Assembly (NCBI GenBank): GCA_964629735.1
Contig: CAZVQX010000025.1
Location: forward strand, 1-7,676
DNA: 7,676 nt
DNA from: CAZVQX01 sp964629735
GTDB lineage: Bacteria; Bacillota_I; Bacilli_A; RF39; UBA660
Reading direction: 5' to 3'
Both the position numbers and the translations under genes were made by a program. Under the pieces are notes generated by a model, which ran no database searches, was not told where the DNA came from, and was given only the letters and a program-made list of their open reading frames with translations. Shown here in pieces: positions 1-4,503 of this stretch (position 1 is its first letter; each line of letters begins with the position of its first letter).

Positions 1-59
1 CTGATCGTATCATTACTATTGAGGATGGAAAAATAATCAATGATGAGGTAAATAAGTAA
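1..59 (+). CDS. ABC transporter ATP-binding protein, C-terminal end only (partial)
   Basis: Only the last 18 full codons are present; the gene enters from the left edge. The visible tail DRIITIEDGKIIND followed by EVNK and a TAA stop matches the end of MacB/LolD-type ABC ATPases, where the segment after the D-loop and H-loop region typically reads 'ADRIIxIxDGKIxxD'. No Walker or signature motif is in the window, so family placement rests on this tail and on the gene that follows. Its stop overlaps the start of the permease by one base (TAATG), which indicates translational coupling and one operon. The protein would be the cytoplasmic nucleotide-binding subunit powering the permease. Confidence 0.8.
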   Translation, partial: DRIITIEDGKIINDEVNK

Positions 60-2677
60 TGAACATTTTAAATAAACTTACGGTTAAACATTTAAAGATG
101 AATAAGAAGAGAACTTTAGTAACAATAGCAGGCGTTATCTTATCAACAGCATTAATGATAGGAATTGGACTTTTATTTTCAACTATTAGAGACTTTGCAA
201 TTAAAGAGACAATAGAATACAATGGAAAGCAACATATTATAATTAATGATTTAAAATATGATCAACTAAAGATATTAGAAAATAATGATTCTATTAAAGA
301 ATTTTATTATGAAAAAGGTCTTGGTTTTGCTGATTTGAAAATTAGTGAAAATGATTATAAACCATATATATATGTAAATAGTGGTAGTGATGACTATTTA
401 AAAACATTAAAATTAATTGAAGGAAGATTACCTGCCAATGAGTCAGAAGTAGTTATATCACATCATATAATTACTAATGGCATGGTTCCATATGAAGTTG
501 GTGATATTCTAGATTTAAATATGGGGATTAGGGAATTCATGGGGGAACCTATAACTAATAATATTTCTTATCAATTTGAAGAAGATAATGTAGAGACATT
601 TAAAGTTACTCATAACGAAAAATATAAAATAGTAGGGATCATAGAAAGACCAATATCTGAGGATTATTCAGCAGCTGGTTATAGTATTTTTACAGTTGTT
701 AAAGATATTCCAAAAGATGACTCTATTAATGCATATATTGTTTTTAAAAATCCAAGAGCGGTATATGAAAAAGTCCAAACATTAGCTAAAAATTTAGGCT
801 TAAAATCAGGTTCAAATGAACCCGATTCTTATTCACAAATTAATTATAATTACTCATTATTAGGATTATATGGAAATTCAAAATATGATAATATAATATC
901 GAGTATGTCAAAAGTTATTATTATTATTTTAAGCCTTGTATCTATTGCTTGCATAATTGTTATATATAACTCATTTGCAATATCGGTAATGGAACGTAAA
1001 AAACAATTTGGTTTATTTTCAAGTATAGGTGCCACTAAAAAGCAATTACAAAAAACTGTTTTTTATGAGGCTTTTATGATTGGAATAATTGGAATACCTT
1101 TAGGAATATTATCTGGATTTATTGGCATTGGGGTTGTATTAAAAATAATAAATTATTTATTAGTAAAAATATTACCATATAAACTGATATTAACATTTTA
1201 CCCTTTATTTATAATAATACCTGTTTTATTTATGATTATCGTAATTATATTATCAGCTTATTTTCCAGCAAGGCGTGCAAGTAAAATAAGCCCAATTGAA
1301 GCAATAAGATTAAATGATGATATTAAGATAAATTCCAAAAAAATCAAAACAAGTAAATTAGTTGAAAAAATCTTTGGTGTGGAAGGTGAAATCGCACTTA
1401 AAAATATGAAAAGAAATAAGAAAAAATATCGTATAACAATAATATCTTTATTTATAAGTATTGTTTTATTTGTAAGCTTTTCATCATTTGTTGAATATGG
1501 AAATAGGGGTACCAGTGAAATGTTACAAACGGTTGATTTTGATATTCAAGTAAGTTTAAATAATCAAAATGACGAATTGTTAAAGAAACTGACAAAAGGC
1601 ATTAAAGAATTAGAATCAACAAAAAAAACAATTGCAGTTGAAGGAATGTATGTTTATACTAATTCTATTTCAAAAAACAATTATCATAATGATTACAAAC
1701 AAGTTGCTGAAAAATCTGATCAAGAATTTAATGATAATGTTCCTTTAATACTCTTGAAAGTTGATAAAGATACATATAATGAATATATGAAAAAATTAGG
1801 TTTAAAACAAGCTAAGCCAATACTGTTAAATCGTTTTAAATATATAAGTTATTCTAACGCCAAAAGATTAACCACTTCAGGCAAATTATTGAAAAATGTA
1901 TCAGACTTAAAAATTAATATTTGTGTATATGAAATAAACGATGATATTAGTGATGAAGAAAGCGAATTAAATTGTTTTAATAAATTAGATAACATTGTTG
2001 AAATGAATGACACTCCTTTTGGTTTATTAGAATATGAATTATTTAATGAGCCGCTATTAATTATCCCAGAGGATATGTTTAATGAAATATTAAAAAATCG
2101 TGGAAGTATTAAGGATTATCCCGAAACACACGTTTATCAAAAAATAATGGTTAAATCTTCAAACACCGAAGATATTAATAAAATGATGAAAAATTATAAT
2201 ATTGATAATAATAACTTTAACATTTATGATGTTGTTGAAGAAACAAGAATGGTCCGTAATATTTTATTAGTAACAAAAATATTATTATATGGCTTTATTT
2301 CATTAGTTACTTTAATAGGTGTAACAAGCGTTTTTAATACTATTAATACAAGTATGGCTTTAAGAAGAAAAGAATTTGCAATTTTAAGAAGTATCGGGCT
2401 AACACCAAAAGGGTTTGACCGAATACTTAAACTGGAAACGTTAACTTTTGGAATTAAATCATTATTTTATGCATTACCAGTGTCATTGGGTGTGATCCTT
2501 TTAATTCATTTATCAGTCGGTGAGACAATATCATTTTCTCAAATATTAATTCCTTGGAAAGCAATATTTATTGCTGTTATTGGAGTTTTTATAATAATTG
2601 CTGTTGCAATGATATATGCCACTAAAAAGATAAAACAAGAAAACATATTAGAGGCAATAAGGGTTGAAAATATTTAA
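59..2677 (+). CDS. FtsX/MacB-type ABC transporter permease with two FtsX domains
   Basis: This 872-residue membrane protein has eight predicted membrane segments at about residues 19-42, 283-307, 334-360, 380-402, 457-477, 733-760, 796-818 and 831-855. The order (1 TM, large outside domain 46-280, 3 TM, then the same again with outside domain 480-730) is that of a tandem-duplicated FtsX permease. Each FtsX half carries the expected cytoplasmic coupling segment (MERKKQFGLFSSIGATKKQL near 311-330; ALRRKEFAILRSIGLTPKGF near 767-786) and a conserved end (PARRASKISPIEAIR 403-417; ENILEAIR 861-868). The second half restarts with EIALKNMKRNKKKYR, echoing the N-terminus. Its start overlaps the upstream ATPase stop, and a GAGG sits 10 bases before the ATG at 45-48. 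Such permeases move lipids, lipoproteins or peptides or pass on mechanical force; the substrate cannot be read from sequence. The 8-TM duplicated layout argues against the 10-TM BceB bacitracin type. Confidence 0.92.
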   Translation: MNILNKLTVKHLKMNKKRTLVTIAGVILSTALMIGIGLLFSTIRDFAIKETIEYNGKQHIIINDLKYDQLKILENNDSIKEFYYEKGLGFADLKISENDYKPYIYVNSGSDDYLKTLKLIEGRLPANESEVVISHHIITNGMVPYEVGDILDLNMGIREFMGEPITNNISYQFEEDNVETFKVTHNEKYKIVGIIERPISEDYSAAGYSIFTVVKDIPKDDSINAYIVFKNPRAVYEKVQTLAKNLGLKSGSNEPDSYSQINYNYSLLGLYGNSKYDNIISSMSKVIIIILSLVSIACIIVIYNSFAISVMERKKQFGLFSSIGATKKQLQKTVFYEAFMIGIIGIPLGILSGFIGIGVVLKIINYLLVKILPYKLILTFYPLFIIIPVLFMIIVIILSAYFPARRASKISPIEAIRLNDDIKINSKKIKTSKLVEKIFGVEGEIALKNMKRNKKKYRITIISLFISIVLFVSFSSFVEYGNRGTSEMLQTVDFDIQVSLNNQNDELLKKLTKGIKELESTKKTIAVEGMYVYTNSISKNNYHNDYKQVAEKSDQEFNDNVPLILLKVDKDTYNEYMKKLGLKQAKPILLNRFKYISYSNAKRLTTSGKLLKNVSDLKINICVYEINDDISDEESELNCFNKLDNIVEMNDTPFGLLEYELFNEPLLIIPEDMFNEILKNRGSIKDYPETHVYQKIMVKSSNTEDINKMMKNYNIDNNNFNIYDVVEETRMVRNILLVTKILLYGFISLVTLIGVTSVFNTINTSMALRRKEFAILRSIGLTPKGFDRILKLETLTFGIKSLFYALPVSLGVILLIHLSVGETISFSQILIPWKAIFIAVIGVFIIIAVAMIYATKKIKQENILEAIRVENI

Positions 2678-2680
2678 ATA

Positions 2681-2710
2681 AAAAAGCAGTCATAAATTGT
2701 GACTGTTTTT
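2681..2710. terminator. Bidirectional intrinsic terminator between convergent genes
   Basis: CAGTCA (2687-2692) pairs with TGACTG (2700-2705) around a 7-base loop. The stem is flanked by A5 on the left and T5 on the right, which extend it and give a U-tract in either direction. It lies 3 bases past the permease stop and 16 bases past the end of the minus-strand HTH gene, so it can terminate both. Confidence 0.85.
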
Positions 2711-2726
2711 AAATGGTTTTATAAAC

Positions 2727-2963
2727 TTAAATATCTTTTCTAATTATATTATTAGTTGTAATAACTTCATTAGTTTTTTCATTTTTAAAAACTATTGAAT
2801 AGTTGCAATATCTTGCGATTTTTTCAATTGATTCAAAAGTAGGCTCTCGATAACCTCTTTCCCAACCACTAAGAGTTGTTTGCGCAATTGATAATTTACT
2901 CGCTAACTCTGTTTGATTAAAATTATTATCTAATCGCATTTTCCTTAAAATTTTTCCAATCAT
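2727..2963 (-). CDS. Small XRE/Cro-CI family HTH transcriptional regulator
   Basis: This 78-residue DNA-binding protein begins MIGKILRKMRLDNNFNQTEL, the usual opening of a Cro/CI HTH domain. The helix-turn-helix spans about residues 17-36: helix 2 QTELASKL, turn SIA, recognition helix QTTLSGWERG, then the typical REPTFESIEKIAR. The remaining ~20 residues (FKNEKTNEVITTNN...) form a short polar tail with no recognised sensor or metal site. The start at 2963 is preferred because AAAGGG (2973-2978) sits 9 bases upstream and the family normally starts here. A TTG at 2993 and an ATG at 2972 are in frame, but the ribosome site would lie inside or against them. It converges on the permease gene and is preceded by a perfect inverted repeat, suggesting self-repression. 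Targets are unknown. Confidence 0.9.
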   Translation of the reverse strand: MIGKILRKMRLDNNFNQTELASKLSIAQTTLSGWERGYREPTFESIEKIARYCNYSIVFKNEKTNEVITTNNIIRKDI

Positions 2964-2972
2964 ATATACCAT

Positions 2973-2978
2973 CCCTTT
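2973..2978 (-). promoter_or_regulatory. Ribosome binding site deciding the HTH start
   Basis: AAAGGG on the minus strand lies 9 bases from the ATG at 2961-2963. It abuts the ATG at 2970-2972 with no spacer and lies inside the TTG-initiated version, so it supports the shortest of three in-frame starts. Confidence 0.65.
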
Positions 2979-2989
2979 ATTATTATTAT

Positions 2990-3020
2990 TCAATATTTTA
3001 AAAAAATACTAAAATATTGA
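2990..3020. promoter_or_regulatory. Perfect 11-bp inverted repeat, candidate operator of the HTH regulator
   Basis: TCAATATTTTA (2990-3000), a 9-base spacer and TAAAATATTGA (3010-3020) are exact reverse complements. Arm centres are 20 bases apart, about two helical turns, as expected for a dimeric HTH repressor bound on one face. The site begins 27 bases upstream of the HTH start codon and lies just downstream of a possible promoter at 3038-3066. The arms are AT-rich, so a chance palindrome is not excluded. Confidence 0.5.
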
Positions 3021-3037
3021 TTTTTGTTTACAGTCTT

Positions 3038-3066
3038 ATTTTACCATATTTAAACCACCTTTTAAA
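3038..3066 (-). promoter_or_regulatory. Possible extended -10 promoter of the HTH gene
   Basis: Read on the minus strand, TGGTAAAAT (3046 to 3038) is an extended -10 element. A weak -35-like TTTAAA (3066 to 3061) lies exactly 17 bases upstream. Initiation near 3031 would place the inverted repeat at about +11 to +41. The -35 match is only four of six, and AT-rich DNA produces such matches often. Confidence 0.3.
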
Positions 3067-3163
3067 TAGTTTTAGACAAAAAAACAACACTTTAGACTTT
3101 TTTATAAATTAAAGCACCAATCTTATAGCTTTCCGAGTTAAAAAGCTTCTATTCAACATTGCA

Positions 3164-3263
3164 NNNNNNNNNNNNNNNNNNNNNNNNNNNNNNNNNNNNN
3201 NNNNNNNNNNNNNNNNNNNNNNNNNNNNNNNNNNNNNNNNNNNNNNNNNNNNNNNNNNNNNNN
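3164..3263. other. Assembly gap (100 N placeholder)
   Basis: Exactly 100 N, the conventional scaffold placeholder for an unknown distance. Flanking sequence gives no repeat match that would allow its true size to be estimated. Missing sequence may include the promoter of the surface-protein operon. Confidence 0.97.
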
Positions 3264-3354
3264 TTAAAAAATCTTCATTTAAAACTTAAAGTAAAATTAT
3301 TTTAGTATGAAGGGGGTTGGGATTAATTAAGGAAATTAGTTTTAATAATATTTA

Positions 3355-3363
3355 AGAAAGGAG
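3355..3363 (+). promoter_or_regulatory. Ribosome binding site of the lipoprotein gene (long spacing)
   Basis: AGAAAGGAG is a near-consensus site, but its end is 14 bases from the ATG at 3378, longer than usual. No in-frame ATG, GTG or TTG lies between them. AAGGG at 3369-3373 is closer but only 4 bases from the start. Confidence 0.6.
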
Positions 3364-3377
3364 AAATTAAGGGAAAT

Positions 3378-4409
3378 ATGAAAAACAAAAAATTATTAAT
3401 TATTTCGATATTTATAATGGCAGTTTTTATTATATCGGGATGTGGTAAAAAGGAATTAACAGTTACCTTTGATCCTAACGGCGGTAGCGGAGTTATTTCA
3501 CAAAAAATTAATAAAAATACAACTGTTAATGAACCATCAACTCCAACTAGAGATGGGTACAAATTTTTAGGCTGGTATGATGGTGAAACAGAATGGGATT
3601 TTAGTAATAAAATAACAGAAGATATAAAACTAACTGCTAAATGGGAGAAAACAAAAGAAAAAGAGCCGGGGTTATCAATTACAAAATATACAGTAACTTT
3701 TGATAGTAATGGTGGCAGCACAGTTTCATCTCAAGAAATAGTTGAAAATGAAAAAGTTATTAAACCAACAAATCCAACAAAAGATGGTTATACTTTCGTG
3801 TCATGGAAAAAGGGTACTAATAATTGGGATTTTGATACTAAAGTTACTGAAAACGTTACTTTAGTTGCAGAATGGAAAAAAACAGAAACATCTGTGTCTG
3901 GGCCTTCAAATCCAACAACACCAATTAAACCATCCCAACCAACAAATCCAACACCATCAGTTAGTAAAGTCACAATTACTTTTAATAGTAATGGCGGTTC
4001 TAATGTTCCCGGTCAGACTATTACAAAAGGATCAACGGTGAAAAGCCCAACAAATCCAACAAAAATAGGATACAAATTTATTGGGTGGACTTTAAATGGC
4101 GAAGCTTATAATTTTTCAACTAAAGTAATTCAAAATATTACATTAGTAGCAAGATGGGAACCAGTGAAGGCAGAAGATAAATATACAATTTCATATGCAC
4201 CGATTACTTTTGGATCGGATCAAATGGTTGCATCTATTTATAAAAATGGCACACTTATTACTAATGTAATTGCTCTATTAAAAAAAGATGATACACTTGT
4301 GGGAAAATATAATCCAAAACAACAAAAGATACTAATTGCATCAGCCGAAATAAGTGAAGTTGTAAAAGCAAAATTAAGTAATAATACAATAGTAAAAATA
4401 ACAAAATAA
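3378..4409 (+). CDS. Lipoprotein with three InlB B-type (Listeria-Bacteroides) repeats
   Basis: This 343-residue exported lipoprotein starts with a charged MKNKK, a hydrophobic stretch and the lipobox ISGC, with the lipidated Cys at residue 22. Three copies of the InlB B-repeat/Flg_new domain follow at about residues 27-90, 104-167 and 198-261. Each has the signature VTFDxNGG near its start, PTxDGYxFxGW in the middle and TLxAxW at the end. A Pro/Thr-rich linker (171-196) separates repeats 2 and 3. The last 80 residues (262-343) form a small domain I do not recognise. InlB-type repeats are beta-grasp surface modules often found in adhesins of low-GC bacteria and Bacteroidetes. AGAAAGGAG ends 14 bases before the ATG, a long spacing; a second purine run AAGGG lies nearer. 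It is followed after 22 bases by the secreted repeat protein, probably as one operon. Anchoring to the membrane, outside, is inferred from the lipobox. Confidence 0.9.
   Translation: MKNKKLLIISIFIMAVFIISGCGKKELTVTFDPNGGSGVISQKINKNTTVNEPSTPTRDGYKFLGWYDGETEWDFSNKITEDIKLTAKWEKTKEKEPGLSITKYTVTFDSNGGSTVSSQEIVENEKVIKPTNPTKDGYTFVSWKKGTNNWDFDTKVTENVTLVAEWKKTETSVSGPSNPTTPIKPSQPTNPTPSVSKVTITFNSNGGSNVPGQTITKGSTVKSPTNPTKIGYKFIGWTLNGEAYNFSTKVIQNITLVARWEPVKAEDKYTISYAPITFGSDQMVASIYKNGTLITNVIALLKKDDTLVGKYNPKQQKILIASAEISEVVKAKLSNNTIVKITK
3456..3647 (+). repeat. InlB B-type repeat 1 (in lipoprotein)
   Basis: Encodes residues 27-90: LTVTFDPNGG, PTRDGYKFLGWYDG and KLTAKW mark the domain. Protein-level repeats 2 and 3 share this framework but are divergent in DNA. 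Confidence 0.85.
3687..3878 (+). repeat. InlB B-type repeat 2 (in lipoprotein)
   Basis: Encodes residues 104-167: YTVTFDSNGG, PTKDGYTFVSWKKG and TLVAEW. The usual GW is SW here. It contains the 15-base string CCAACAAATCCAACA at 3765-3779, which also occurs in the linker and in repeat 3. Confidence 0.85.
3969..4160 (+). repeat. InlB B-type repeat 3 (in lipoprotein)
   Basis: Encodes residues 198-261: VTITFNSNGG, PTKIGYKFIGW and TLVARW. It is followed directly by the unrecognised C-terminal domain, not by a cell-wall anchor. Confidence 0.85.
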
Positions 4410-4416
4410 ATTTATG

Positions 4417-4426
4417 AAAGGAAGAG
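4417..4426 (+). promoter_or_regulatory. Ribosome binding site deciding a GTG start
   Basis: AAAGGAAGAG lies about 6 bases before the GTG at 4432. The in-frame ATG at 4414 sits upstream of, and overlaps, this site and has no site of its own. Starting at the GTG also yields a clean signal peptide (KKYTKIF...), so GTG is preferred. Confidence 0.75.
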
Positions 4427-4431
4427 ATATT

Positions 4432-4503
4432 GTGAAAAAATATACAAAAATATTTGTAACATTATTTGCATTTTTAGTGTTAGGGTTTACTAATGTAAAT
4501 GCT
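4432..4503 (+). other. Sec signal peptide of the repeat protein
   Basis: Residues 1-24: basic KKYTK, hydrophobic core IFVTLFAFLVLGF, then a V-N-A site suited to signal peptidase I, cleaving before KTVERF. There is no lipobox Cys, unlike the gene before it. Confidence 0.8.

Larger units (their letters stand above)
2964..3377. other. Non-coding stretch containing an assembly gap
   Basis: No gene can be supported here. Besides the HTH control elements, TTTAGAC occurs at 3071-3077 and again exactly 20 bases later at 3091-3097. On the minus strand, 3092-3148 reads KLFNSESYKIGALIYKKV then a stop, which resembles the end of some glycosyltransferases but has an in-frame stop just before it. A gap of unknown size (3164-3263) may hide a gene or promoter. 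The 114 bases after the gap are AT-rich with a G-rich patch at 3311-3320 and no convincing promoter; TTAATT (3323-3328) and TAATAT (3346-3351), 17 bases apart, are the best weak candidates for the downstream operon. Confidence 0.6.

Noticed and set aside
59..2677. BceB/VraG bacitracin-resistance permease
   Set aside because: Those have 10 membrane segments and one large outside domain between TM7 and TM8. This protein has 8 segments and two outside domains.
2964..2993. Longer HTH protein starting at TTG 2993
   Set aside because: The extra residues are a run of Asn from an AAT repeat, and the only ribosome site lies within them.
3307..3330. Seven-codon open frame (MKGVGIN) after the first gap
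   Set aside because: Too short, with no ribosome site and no sign of a leader-peptide or attenuator structure.
3323..3721. Minus-strand open frame opposite the lipoprotein gene
   Set aside because: It is a shadow of the InlB-repeat gene, with no ribosome site and no recognisable domain. The same applies to shorter minus-strand frames at 37-222, 850-1035, 3788-3973 and 5625-5927.
4414..4431. ATG at 4414 as the start of the repeat protein
   Set aside because: It lies upstream of the ribosome site at 4417-4426 and would put MKGRDI before the signal peptide. GTG at 4432 fits both better.
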